64,000 nucleotides of DNA, taken from Nemania diffusa (Eukaryota > Ascomycota > Sordariomycetes > Xylariales > Xylariaceae). The position numbers and the translations under genes are program-made. The notes beneath the pieces are model-generated. The model was not told where the DNA came from, did no database searches, and saw nothing but the letters and a program-made list of their open reading frames with translations. This document shows positions 40,175 to 54,489 of this stretch, one piece after another. Location of the stretch: NCBI GenBank assembly GCA_038501195.1, contig JBBPUQ010000007.1, positions 3,387,501 to 3,451,500 on the forward strand, given 5' to 3'. How positions within the stretch are numbered: position 1 is the first letter of the stretch; every line of letters starts with the position of its first letter.

Positions 40175-42136
40175 TTTAAAAAATATAATTAATAAATTAA
40201 TAACTTTTTTTATTATATTTAAAATATAAAAACATATATAAAAATTTATAAAAAATATTTTATAAATTAATTTTAAAAATATTAAAATTATTATTAATTT
40301 AAATATTTTATAATATATTTATATATTAATTATATTTAATTAAATTTTATTTTAATAATTAATATTTAAAATTTATTAAACTTTTAATAATTTATTAATA
40401 ATTAATTTTAATATTTTATATAAAGCTTTTTTAAAGTTTTTTATTTTTTTATATAAAAATTATAATAATTTAATTAATTTAAAATTAATTATAATTTATA
40501 TTTATTTTAAAATATATATTTATTATATAATATATTTTATAACAAATTTTATTTAATTTAATATTATATATTAAAAAGCTTTTTATATAATTTTTTAAAA
40601 TATAAAAAAATATTATATAATATTAATTATTTAAAATATTTAATTATTATAAATATTAATAAATAATTTAGCTTTATTATATAAACAATTATATAAATTA
40701 TTTAAATAATTATATTTTTTTAAAAACTTTTTTAAAATATTATATATTTTTATAATAAAATAATTTTATTTTAAATAATATTTATAAACAAATAAAAAAC
40801 TAAATTAATAATTTATTTTTAAAATTAATAAATTATATAATTAATAATAAAACTTAAAAATAAATATTTTATAAAAGTTTTTATATTTATATAATTTTTA
40901 ATTAAATTAAATATTATTTAATAAAAAATATTAAATATATAATAATAAAAAAATTATTAATTTAAAAATATATTTTATTAATATTTTAATTTTTATAAAA
41001 AATAATTATATAAAAGTTTTAAATTATATTTATAAAATTAATAATTTTTTTAAATATTTAAATTATTATAAAATATAATAACTTTATTAAATTTTAATAA
41101 ATTATATTATTTTATTTTTATTTATATAATTTGTTATTATTTTAAAAATAATTTTTTTTTTTTAAAATATTAATTAAATTAATATTATATTTAATTTTTA
41201 AAGTTTTTTTTTATATATTATTATAAAATTTTAATTAATATATTTTAAATATTAATATTTTATTATTTAATATATAAAATAAATAAAAAATTATTATTTT
41301 ATAATATAAAAAATATTAATAAATTTATTTTAATGAATTTATTATATAAAAAATAATATATAAAAATTATTAAAATATTATTATATTTAAAAATTATTGT
41401 TTAAATTTTTATATATAATAAAATTATTTAAATAAAAAATATAAATTATTTATTTATTTTTATATATATAGTTTTTATTAAATAAAAAAAAATATATTTA
41501 TATTATTAAAAATAAATAATAAAAATTTTTTAAATAATAATATCATTTATTATTATTTTTTTTATATATAAATATTTTTTATTAAATTAAAAAAAATATA
41601 TTTATATAATAAAAATCTTTTTTTCTTTATATATATAATAATATATTTGTTTTTTATAAAATAAAAAAAAGTATATATATATAAAAATAAATATTTTTTA
41701 TAAAACAAAAAAAATTATATTTATATAATAAAAATTTAAAAATTATTTTAATTAATTTTTATTTTTAAATTTTATTAATTTATAATATATTATTATTAAA
41801 TAAAAAAAACTAATATAATTATTAATTAATATTAATTTACTTTTATATAATTATTTATATATAATAAAATTAAAATAAAATATAATATTATAATTATATA
41901 ATATTATTATTATTTTTATATTTAAAAATAAATCTTTATATATATAATATATATATATAAATTATATAAATTTATTAATAGTTTATTAATATTATATATA
42001 ATAAAATATAATTTATTATTTAATAAATAAATAATAAATTATTTAAAAAATTCTTAAATATATATTAACTATAATTAATATTATTATTTTAATATAAATA
42101 TTATTAATTAATAATATATAAATTATAATTAATTAA
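40175..42136. other. AT-only spacer between the two nests
   Basis: About 2 kb without recognisable ends. Between 41470 and 41750 lie four loose copies of a ~42-bp motif, TTTTTTATTAAA-A(n)-TATATTTATATAATAAAAAT, at uneven spacing. Confidence 0.5.
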
Positions 42137-42353
42137 TATTAACTTAATTATTTAAATAAATTAAGTAATTTTATTATTTAATTAAATAAATAACTTTATT
42201 TATTACTACTTTCAAACGCTTTATATATATATATATAAGTAATTTTTTCGTAAAAAAATTTTTAATTTTTTTTTTTTTTTTTATTTATAAATTTTTATAT
42301 AATATAGCTTTATTTATTTAAAACGTTGCTTTTTTTATAAAGTTTATATAATA
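42137..42353 (+). repeat. 5' LTR of the family-4 element
   Basis: 217 bp with about 19 G or C, including CAAACGC and AAACGTTGC. Confidence 0.75.
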
Positions 42354-43936
42354 ATTTACTAATTATTTATATTTACAAAATATAAAAACTGCTTTTAAAT
42401 ATTTTTTATAAAAAAAACTAAATTATAATTAATTGTTATAATAATATTAATATTTAAAAAATATATTATTTTTAAATTATAAATTAAAAACTAAATTAAT
42501 TTAATTTTTAATAAATTATAATTATTTATAATTATAAATAATAAATAGCTTTTTTTAACTTTTTATATAAAAACTAATATTTAAATATATTTAAAAAAAC
42601 TTAGTTAAAATATTTTAATTATTATAAAAATTAAAAATAATAATAAATCAATTATTTTAGCTTTTTTTATAAAAAGCTTTTAAAATTACATATAAAACTT
42701 TTTTTTTATATATAAATATTATATTTTAAATTAAAAAAACTTTTTTTTAAAAAACTAAGTATTTATTAAAAAAAATATATTATTAAATTATATAAACTTA
42801 ATAAAATTGCTTTTTTTTTTATTTTTATTATTTTATTAAAAAAAAAAACTTAGTTTAAATTTAATAAACTAAATAATAAAAATATTTTTGTTAATTTAAT
42901 TAAATATTTTAATGTTTTATTTTAAAAAATAAAAGTTAAATTTTTAATAATAATAATATATTAATAATAAATTAAAAACTTTTATAATTTAATTATATTG
43001 TTTATTTAATATATAAAAACTTTTATTAATTAAATTAAAAAGTTTAATAAAATTATAATTAATAAAAAAAAATCTACTTTTAACTTTTATTTTAAATAAA
43101 CTATTCATTATTTATTTTAAAAGTTAAAAATAATTACTTTTAAATATAACTATATTTAAAAACTATTAAATAAAACTAATTAATATATTATTAATTTATG
43201 TTTTTATAACAGTAATATTTTAAAATTTATTTAAATAAATAAAAGATTTTATAAATTAGTTAAAATATTTATATTTATTTTTTATAATAATAAAAATAAA
43301 AATAATATTAAATTTAAAATATAATTATATATTATAAAAAATTAACTAATTATTAATAAAAATTAATTTATTAATAATATTATAAAAATAATTAATATTA
43401 AAACTTATATTAATAATAAAGTTATTAAATATTTACTTTTATGTTTAATTTAAAGCTATATTAATTAATTAATTATTATTAAAACAGTTTTAATTATTTA
43501 AAAAAAAGCTATAAAAATATAAATATTAATAAAAAGTTTAAATTAAAATAAAAGTTTTTTAATTTTAATAATTATATTTTAATTACTTTTTTTAATTTTA
43601 AAATTAATTTTATTTAATTAATTAAAAAAATTAAATTAAAAAAAATAAAATAAAAAAAACATTTTAAAAATAAATTATTTAATAAATTGTTAAATATTTT
43701 TATTAATTAATATATTAAACTTTATATTTAATTAATTTATTAAATATATATAAATAATAAAAAATATAATATTAAAAATAAAATTAATTAATTAAATTTT
43801 TTTAATAATATAAATAAATTTAATTAATATATAATTTATAATAATATTAATAATTTTTTTTTAAAATATTATTAATAATAAAAACAATAATATTAAAACT
43901 AATAATAATAATATTAAAACTTTAATAATTTAAAAC

Positions 43937-44242
43937 TGTTGAACTAATGACTTAACAAAACTTGTACATATATACTAGGTGTATATAACTAAAACTTAGA
44001 CTAGAACCCTTATCTAATAACCAAATAAATAAGAAATACAAAAACTTACTAAAATCCACAAAACCCACAAGTCTTATGCACATATATATGTAAATAACCT
44101 GTGTACAACTTTTTTAGTTATATTTCTTTTTATAAAACATATATAAATTAATATAAAACTTTAAAACTTAGAAACAAACTTTAAACTTTATAAATTATTT
44201 CGAATTTTTTTATATATATATATATATAAAGTTCTACTAATA
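43937..44242 (+). repeat. 5' LTR of the intact family-1 element (best preserved)
   Basis: 306 bp with about 61 G or C, including TAGAACCCTTATC and AACCCACAAGTC. It retains the TG start; its end has become TA. Confidence 0.85.
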
Positions 44243-47200
44243 CTAATTAATAATTATAAAATATAATTATAAATTAACAAAATAAAAAAGCAGAAACTAG
44301 TTATTGTTAAAAATAATTTTTATATTATATCTTTTTTTTTTTTATATAAAAAATAAATTATTATTTTTGTTAATTAGTTAAAAACACATTAAATTAACTA
44401 TTAAATAAACAAAGCTTAACTATTATAAAGTTGAAGTTTTTTTTATAATAGTTTAATTAACTTTTATATAAAAATTAATAAAATTATAAACTATTTTATA
44501 TATTTATTTTTTTAACTACTTTATTTACTTTATAACTTTTATTTTTTTATTTTTTATAATTATATTAATATTAACAACAAAAGCAGCAGTAGTAATAATA
44601 ACTATAATAATTAAACAAATTTAAAACAACAACTTAATAGTTTTATACAATAAAAATAATTTTATATATAAAAATATAGCTAAAAGCAGCAATATTTAAA
44701 TGAAAATTTAAAAAAAAAAAACAGATTTAAAATATTAAAATATAACTATTAACTTTAATATTTTTTTAAAATTTATAAAATTAACAATATATTTTATACA
44801 ATATTTATATAACTATATATAACTAAAAGTCGAAAGCAAATAACTTATATAAATATTTGCAATAAATTTTAACAAATAAATAAAATTTATATTTATAAAT
44901 ATTAGTTGTATATTTAAACAAAAATTTAGTATTATAATTAAATATAACTTAAATATTTAATTATATAATATAATATATAATAACAAGTTTATTTATATTT
45001 TTAAAAAATATAAAAACGATAATAATAATAAATTAAACAATAATATATTTATATAAACAGCATTAGTTTTAATATTTATACTAATAAATATATTAAAACT
45101 TTTTATTATATAAACAAATCTTTTAATATTATAACTAGCTGTATTAAAACTAATAATATTAATATGTTATATAATATTTAATATAAATAATTAAATATTT
45201 AATTTTTTTGTATAAATAAAAACTTAAAAACTTATATTTATTTTTAAAATTTTTACTATATATTTTATACTTTTATTTATATATAAAAATTAGTTGTATA
45301 AACTTTTTTTTATTTGAATTATTTATAATAGTTTGATTAAAATAGCTTAATTTATTACATTTACTAAAATATAACAATTTAACTAGAACTATAGCAGTAA
45401 ACTATATAATATATTGTATAATAAACTTTAAATTTTTATTTCAATATACTATTAATTTAAAATTATTAAAAAACAATATTATATAGTATTTTTTTTTATA
45501 TTAAAAAAAAAAGCTAAACAGTATTATTTTAATTATATTAGTTTAATATATAAATAAAACAAAATTTATATAATATTTAATAATTATTTTAATATAACAG
45601 TTAATTATAGTTAATATTAAATTAATTAAATTATTATTACTTTTGTATAAATAAAACAAAACAATTTAACAAAAATAATACTTGAAATATTAAAAACTAT
45701 AATTAACAAGTTTTAACTTATATAATATATTTTAAAATTTAACTATTATAAAAAAATACTATTTTATATAATAGTTATATAAATATATTTTAATATATTT
45801 AAGTTTAAACTTGTTTTAATTAGTTAAAAACTTATATATAAAGCTTTATTTTTTAATTTATAAATAATATTGCAAGTTTTTTTTAATCGAAAAATAAACT
45901 ATTATTATATAACAAATGTTTATTTTATTAACAAATAGTATAATATTAAATATTTAAAACAATTATATAATTATAGCTTTAAAAAAAACTTTTATTAAAA
46001 ATTACAGCAATTATACAATAAAAATAATAAAAGTAATAAAAAGTGCTTTATTTATAAAAAGCTTAGTTGTTAGTTTATTAATTATAACTAATAAAAAAAA
46101 TTAAAAGTAAAAAAGCAATATTTTGCTGTATATAATATTTTAAAACAAAAAACTTTATTATATAAAAAGTATAATATATTTATATTAAATTATAAAAGTA
46201 ATAAAAACTTTTTATACAATAATAAATTTAATAACAACTTAAATTTTAAAATTAAAAACAAAACAGTTTAATTTTTAATAAATTTAATATATTTTTATTA
46301 TATAATAAAAAAAAATATATATATTTAAAACTAAATATTAATATTAAATAATTTTTATTTAAATAGTTAATATAGTATAAAGTATTAAAATATTTTATAA
46401 AATATTAGTATAGCTAAAGTTTTAACTATTAAAAAAGCTTAAGTTAAAGTTTTTATATAAAAAAACTTTTTTATATAAATAAACTAAACTTTAAACAATA
46501 TAGCAATTTGATTTAATAATATTAAAAGCTTTAAAGCTATAAATATTATAACTATATTAATATTAATTAAACCGATTAAATTTTATATTTTAAATGTATT
46601 AATTTTGTTTTTATTATTGTTATAAAATATAAACTAACTATATGTTTATTTTAATAATATATAAAATATAATTATATAACAAAATAATATAACAGTATTA
46701 ATTATATAAAAATAAAAATATTTGTTTTTTAATATTAATTAATTAAAAGCTATAAGTTATTTTATAAAACAAAAGTTTTAAAAATTATATTGTTAATTTA
46801 AATACTTTTATATAAAAAAACTTATAAAATTATTACAAAAAGCTAAATATAATAATATTAATATTTTAATATTTTAAAAAATTAAAAAATTTTACTACTA
46901 TTGTTAATTATATAACTAAACTTTAAAAAAATTTAAGTTTTTACTAAAAAACAAATGTAATTTTAACTACAAAATCGTTATTAATATTATATAAATTAAT
47001 AAATAATCGATTTTATATATAATTAATATAAATATTTTGTTTTAAATAATTAAATTTTTAAAGTTTTTAAATATATACAATATATAAAACATATTATATT
47101 AATATTAAATTTTAGTATATTAAAAGCTACTTAATTATATTATATATAATTTTAATATAAATTTTTTATTTAAAAAATTTTATAATAATATATAATTAGT

Positions 47201-49542
47201 TAAAACTTTATATAAAAAAATATTTATTAAAATATATTAAACTGTTAAAAAAATTAAACAAGTATATATATTACTTTATTATATATTTAATATTTTATAC
47301 AAAAAAATTAATTATTATATAAACAAAAAAATAATATTACAAATAGTTATAAAAGTTTTAAATAATATAATTAAACTAAATAGTTTTATATTTATTTTAT
47401 TAGTTTTTAAAATTTACTTTAAAATTAATAGCAACTTATTTTTTTTGCTAAAAATTATTTAAAAAGCAAAAGTTATATAAAAAGCTATAAAAATATTAAA
47501 AAATATTTATATAAAAATTAATATTAATTAAATTATATAAACTAAAAATAAACTAGTATTATTATATAAAGTATTTTTTTTATTTTTTTAAAGTAAAGTT
47601 ATAATATAAAAAAAATAAAAAAGCTAAATAAAACTGTATAAAATTTCTACAATTAAAAATTGTAATATTATAGTTAATATAACAAATAAACTAGCTAAAT
47701 TTTGTTATATATAAATTAAGCTATATTATTAACAAAAAGCTATACTTAATTTATTATATAAAAAAAATAACTTTTTATACAATTTTTTTTAAACTGTTAA
47801 ATAGCTATAACTTTAATATAAAAATAAATTAAAAAAGTTATTTATATTTATTAGCAATTAATACTTTGTATTAAAAAAAGTTAACAATTATATTTTAATT
47901 ATATAATTAAAACAAAACAATATAATTATTATATTTAATATACTTTTTAAACAATTAAATATAACTAAAATAAATATATTAATAATTTAAAGTATATTTT
48001 AATTTGTATAATATAATTTAAACTAATATAACTAAATAAAAATTTTTTAAATTAAACTTGTATAAAAAGTTAAAAATAAAACAACTAAACTATATAAAAA
48101 GTTTAAATTAGTTATATAAAGTTATAAAAACAATAACAAAATTTAAATTTTTATACAAATATTAACAATTTAATATATAAATTAATAGTTTATTATAGCT
48201 TTAAAACTGTTGCTAATTTAAAACTACAATATATATATAAAATTATAAAACATTTTTTAAATATATATACAATTATACAACAAGTTAAACTAAAAAATTT
48301 ATATTTATTTACTAAAAAAACTAAAAAATAAATATTTAATAAATATTATATTTTAAATTATATAACTATTATATAAATTAATTAAATTAAAACTATATTA
48401 ATATAAAACTTATTATAAATATTACTATTAAAAATTAAGTATAAAAATATTTATATATAACTTATATTTGTTATATATTAAAAAAAAACCTAATAAATTT
48501 GCAATTACAAGATTTTAAATAAATAATATTTTCAGTATTATATTTAAGAAATTTTTATATAAAGAAAAAACTAAGCTATTATTTTATATAAAATTAAAAA
48601 CGAAATTAACACTTGAACATTTTGTTAAATTTAACAAAAGTAAAATTTAAATAAACAAATAAAATTTTATTTTTATTTAATAAAAATAAACTAAATAACT
48701 ATATATTATTAACTTTTATATAAAAAATTATTTTTAATAATATATTATTTAATAAGCTTAAAAAGTATATATTATATTAATATATTAACTAAAAGTATTA
48801 TATAATTTATTAATTACTATATAAGTTTAAAAACTGTTAAAAAATAACATTAAAGCATTAAATATATAAATATAATAATAAATCGATAATATATAGCAAA
48901 AATTACGCTATATATTTTTAAACTTTAGTTATATAAAGATTTTTATTTTTATTAACAAAACATTTACAAATAATAAAAATTTAAGTTTTTAAATTAAATT
49001 TATAATTGTACTAGTTAATAAAAACTATACAAAAAATACTTTTATAATCAAAAATAATATTGTTTATTAAAATTCAATTAAATATAAACAAATTATATAT
49101 AATATATTAGCAAATAAATTATATTGTATAATTAACAGATTTAATTGTACTATTGTATTTAATACAACTTTTTAAAAAATTATTTATACAATAAAATTAC
49201 TAACTATATTATTAGTTATATATACTGATTTTAAATTTTTGTATAAATATTTAATTAAGCTAAAAATTATATAAAAAAAGCGATTTATAATCAACATTAT
49301 ATTATTTTAAAAAGTATACAAAAATTATAAAATTATAAAAATATAATAAATTAATAGCAAAAACAACTTAACAAATATTTATATAAAAAAAGCATTTAAT
49401 TAAATATTAAAAAAACTAGTTAATATAAACAAGCTAGTTATATAAATAAAAGTATATATAAATTAATTAAACAGCAGAAAAAATAACAAAAAATTAGTTA
49501 ATATTAAAACTAAAGTTACTGTACAAAAAAAAAAATTTCTAA

Positions 49543-49848
49543 TATTAAACTAATAATTTAATAAAACTTGTATATATATATTAAGTATATATAACTAAAA
49601 CTTAAATTAAAACTTTTATTTAATAACTAAATAAATAAAAAATATAAAGATTTATTAAGATTTATAAAATTTACAAGTTTTATATATATATATATATAAA
49701 TAACTTATATATAATTCTTTTAATTATATTTTCTTTTATAAAACATATACAAATTAATATAGAACTTTAAAACTTAAAAACAAACTTTAAACTTTATAAA
49801 TTATTTCAAATCTTTTTATATATATATATATAAAAAGTTTTACTAACA
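49543..49848 (+). repeat. 3' LTR of the intact family-1 element
   Basis: 306 bp with about 28 G or C. Its start has become TATTAAAC while its end keeps ACTAACA. Differences from the 5' LTR are almost all RIP-type transitions. Confidence 0.85.
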
Positions 49849-52800
49849 AAAATTATAATATTTTAAATAATTTTAAATTATTAAAACTAATAAAAAAAAT
49901 ATATATTTTAATTATTAATAAAAGAAATATATTAATAAAATATTATAACTATATTTATTAATTTTTATAACAAAAAAAAAACTTTAAAAAATGTTATAAA
50001 AAAAATTAAAAAAACTAAAATATTAAAAAAATAATTTTAAATAACTTAAACTTTTATTTAAAAAAATTATTATAAAAAAATTATATAAATAATAAATTAA
50101 ACTTAATGAATAAATATTTAAAAAAATAATTTTTATTATATATATATATTATAAATAATAATAAATTTTTATTAATTATTAAAAACTTTTTTAAAAATAT
50201 AAAAATAAATATATATATAAAAATAAATATATTATTTATAAAAAAAATTATAAAAATATTAAATCTTTTTATAATTAATTAATTTTATTTTTAATTAATT
50301 TTTAAATATAATAATAATAAAAAAATAAAAAATTAAAACTGTTTTATTAATATTTTTATAAATATAAAAAAAAAAATTTAAAAATATATTTTTAATAGTA
50401 ATATTTTTTTAAATATAAAAAATAATTATTAAAAAATTTTAGTTTTAAAAATATAATATATTTTTTAATTATTAAAAATATAAACTAATATTTTTATTTA
50501 ATTATATTTTTAATTAATATTTTAATTAAAACTTAAATATAAATTAAATAAAAATATAATTTATAAATTTTAAATATTAAATAAATATAAATTATTAAAA
50601 TATAAAACTTTTTTTAAAAAAATAATAATAATTATATTAATAAAAAAATATTAAAAAAAATTAAATAATATTTTAAATTTTAATTATTAAATAATTTAAT
50701 TTTATTAAAAAAAATATAATTAAAATATAATATAATTTAAATAATAGTTTAATTTTTTTATAAATTTAAAAAAAAAAAAAATTAAAAAAAAAACAAAAAA
50801 ATTATTTTATATTAAAAAATTAATAATTTAAATTTTTATAAAATATAATAAAATAAATTAAAATAATATAAATTTCAACTTTTAATAAAAATAATTAATA
50901 TTATTATAATTATTTTTAATATAATAATATTATATAATAATTTTATATAAAAAATATAAATTATAACTATTTATAAAATCGATAAATTTATTAACTATAA
51001 AAAAAAAGCTTTTTTTAATAAAAAAAAACGATTTTATAAAAGAGCTTTATAAATAATTTTTAAAAAATATTATAATTTATTATATATATTTAATAAAAAA
51101 AACTTTAATATTTTTTTATTTTATTAATTTAAAATAAATTATAAAATAAAATTTATTAAAAATAAAACTTTTAATAATTTTTAATATAATTTTTTATATA
51201 AAATATTATTAAATAAATTAAAAATAATTTATAAATATTTAATTAATAATTTATATAAAAAGTTTATTAAATTTAATAATATATTTTATATTTTTTAATA
51301 TTATTTATAAAAAAAACTTAAAAAAAAACTTAAATTTTATATAAATTATTAAAAATTTAATAAATTAATAAAAAAAAATATATTTTTTATTTTAAATTAA
51401 AAAAACATTATTATAACTTTTTAAAATTAATATATTTATTAAATTAAATATAAAATAAATATTTAATTAAATATATATAAAGTTTAAATAAAAAAGTTTA
51501 ATAATTTTTTATATTTATTATAAATTTTTTAAATATAAAATATTTTTATTTAATTTTATTAATAGTTTTATTATATTTTAAAAATATATTAATAATATAT
51601 TATTTAATTATTTAAATAATTTTTATAATATATATATAAATAATATATTTATTTATTTAATTAATTTAAAAAATTATTAAAAATATATATAAATAATATT
51701 ATAACAATTATATATTATTAAATTTTAAATAAATTTAAAAAAATATAAATTTTATATTATAAAAATTAAATTTTTAAAATATATTATTAATATAAATAAT
51801 ATTTAAATTAAATTAATTTTAATAAAAACAATAAAAAATTAAAAAGTTTTTATAATTATAAAAAAATATAATTTTTTTTAAAATTTTATAATTTTTATAA
51901 AAAGTTTATAAAAAATTATAATTAAAATATTAGTTTTATAATATAATTAATAAAAAAAAAATTAACTTTTTTATAAATTAATAAATATAATAAAATATTT
52001 TTATAATTAAAAAAAATTTTATATTTTATTTTAAAAATATAAAAATAATTAATATTTTATTATATATTATTTTAAAACTTTATATAATATTAAATTAAAT
52101 TATAAAATTTTTAATAAAAAAATATTTATAATATTTTTAACTATTAAAAAATAATAACTTAAATTAATTAATAATTATATTAAATTATTTTTAATAATAA
52201 TAAATTATTAAATTTTAAAATATTTTAATTATAAATAATATTTAAATTTATAATAAATAAAATAAATAAAATTATTTATAAAAAATAATTTTTATATTAT
52301 TTATTATTTTAAAAAAAAAATATATTAATTAATGTTTTAATAAAAAAATATAAAAACTTTATTAAATAAAAAAAAAAAATAAATATAAAAATATTTAAAA
52401 AAAAACAAAAAAAAACTTTAATATAAAAATTTATTATAAAAAAACTTTTATTAATAAAAATAATTTATAATAATTAATTAATAATTTAATTATTTATAAT
52501 AAAAAATATATAATTTTTAACTTTTTATATTTATATATTTAATTTATTTAAAAAATATATAATAAAATATTTATTATATATTTAAAAAAAAAAAAAATAT
52601 ATAAACTTTTTATAAAATATTATTAATAGTTTAAATTTAAAAAAAATTATAATATATATTTTTTTAATTATATAAAATATTTAATAAGTTTATTTTTTTT
52701 TTATTTTAAATTATATTTAAAAATATTTAATTATAAATTTTAAACAAATATTTAAAAATAAATATAATTATAATAATATATTAATTATAATAAATTAATT

Positions 52801-53950
52801 AAAAAAAAAAACATAAATTATATTATATATTATATAAATAAATATAAAAAATATTATATAAATATATTATAAAATTTTTTTTAAAATTTTTAAAATATTA
52901 ATTATTTTAACTTTTAATAAAAAATTTTAATTTATATTTACTTTTATAAATAAATTATATAAAATTATAAAGATTTAATATATTTTAATATTTATAAATT
53001 ATTATAAAATTATAAAATAAATTAAAATTATAAATAAATATTTAAATTAATAATTTTAATTTTATATTAATTATTATTAAAACAATTAATTTAAAAAAAA
53101 ATTTATAATAAATTATATATAAATATTATTATTTTATAAATTTATAAAACTATTTTTTTATAAAGTTAAAATAAATTTTTTAATATTATTTTATTTTAAT
53201 TAAAAAAATTATATAATTTAAAAAAAACTAAAAAATTTATTAATAATTAAAAAAATATTATAATTTAATATTTAAAACAAAATATAAAAAATTATATAAT
53301 TTATAAATTTTATAAAAAAAAAATTAAAATATATATAATATTATATAATTATATAAATTAATAAAAAATATTAAAATTTTAATTTTAATATAAACAATTA
53401 TATATTTATATTAAAAAAATAACAGTTTTAAATAATTAATAAACTTTTAAATAAATTTAATTATTTAATAATATAATAAATATATAAAATTTTAAAAAAT
53501 AATAATTATATATTTATATTATAAATTTTTTTTTTATAAAAAATAATTAATGAATATTATATTAATTAATTATAAAAATACTTTAATAATTTATTAATAA
53601 ATGAAAAAAGCAATAATTTTAAAAATAAAATATTTAAACTTAAAAATAAAAAATAATTTAAAATAAAAAAAATATATATAATATAGTTATATTATTAAAA
53701 ATTATAATATTAAATTAATTACAAAAGTTAAAATATTAATAATAAATAATATTACATTAAAAACTTTTAAAATAATTTTATATTATAAAAAAACTTTTAT
53801 AATAATAATTTAAATATAATTAAACTTTTATTAAAATTTAATAATTAATTATAAATAATTTAAAACAATATTATTAAAAAACTTTATAAAAATAATAATT
53901 TATTAATTTTATAAAAAAAAAACAAAGTGTATAAAAAATACATTTAAAAA

Positions 53951-54078
53951 GTTACGGTCCGTAAACAACTGTAGCTATATAGACCCACTTAGGTCACTAA
54001 GCCGCAACTTTAGTGATTTAGCATTTCTTTTAAAAAGGTTAACCCTGCGGTGTGGGTCACAAATGCATCAACTGTTAC
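53951..54078. mobile_element. 128-bp GC-normal insert in the AT domain (MITE-like)
   Basis: The composition jumps to normal for 128 bp and falls back at once. The stretch begins and ends with GTTAC. Within it are a 7-bp hairpin (TCACTAA/TTAGTGA, 9-nt loop), a separated GACCCAC/GTGGGTC pair, and TTACGGTCCGTAA, a near-perfect palindrome around one base. The ends GTTACGGTC and the reversed end GTAACAGTT match at 6 of 9 positions. It has no coding frame. A recent small non-autonomous element is plausible; a protected remnant is an alternative. Confidence 0.45.
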
Positions 54079-54272
54079 ATAAAATATAATATTAATATAT
54101 AAAAAAGCTATATTATAACTTAAAAAAAAAGGTTTTATAATTAATAATATAATAAATATTTAAAACGATTTTTCTTTTATTAAAAAATAATTAATTAAAG
54201 TTTATATATTTAATTTTAATAATTTATAAATAATTTATTTTTTTTAAAAAAAAAATAATTTTAATTAATTAA

Positions 54273-54489
54273 TATTAGTTTAATTATTTAAATAAATTAA
54301 ATAACTTTATTATTTAATTAAATAAATAACTTTATTTACTATTATTTTAAACTATTTTATATATATATATATAAATAATTTTTTTATAGAAAAATTTTTA
54401 ACTTTTTTTTTTTTTTTTATTTGTAAATTTTTATACAATATAGCTTTATTTACTTAAAGCTTTATTTTTTTTATAAACTTTATATAACA
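54273..54489 (+). repeat. 3' LTR of the family-4 element
   Basis: 217 bp with about 16 G or C, ending in an intact TAACA. Confidence 0.75.

Larger units (their letters stand above)
43937..49848 (+). mobile_element. family-1 LTR retrotransposon, plus orientation, uninterrupted
   Basis: The element is 5912 bp with two 306-bp LTRs (43937-44242, 49543-49848). Outer ends are TGTTGAAC and TACTAACA, and the flanks AAAAC and AAAAT are a 5-bp target duplication with one C/T change. CTAATTAATAATTATAAAAT follows the 5' LTR at the primer-binding-site position, and an A11 tract precedes the 3' LTR by about 10 bp. All frames are broken. A remnant near 48.55-48.60 kb reads roughly F-Y-I-K-K-K-L-S-Y-Y with stops, faintly like the reverse-transcriptase segment after the catalytic Asp pair in Ty1/copia elements; that affiliation is tentative. 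It is the reference copy for reading the split element at 19176-40174. Confidence 0.85.
42137..54489 (+). mobile_element. family-4 LTR retrotransposon, plus orientation, split by a family-1 copy
   Basis: Two 217-bp direct repeats (42137-42353 and 54273-54489) start TATTAAC/TATTAGT and end TATATAATA/TATATAACA, decayed TGTTA...TAACA ends. An A10 tract lies about 20 bp before the right copy, suggesting plus orientation. Subtracting the family-1 insertion (5912 plus 5 bp) leaves about 6436 bp. Flanks ATTAA and ATATA are not a clean duplication, so the outer boundary is less secure than for the other elements. A small GC-normal insert (53951-54078) lies near its 3' end. Confidence 0.65.
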
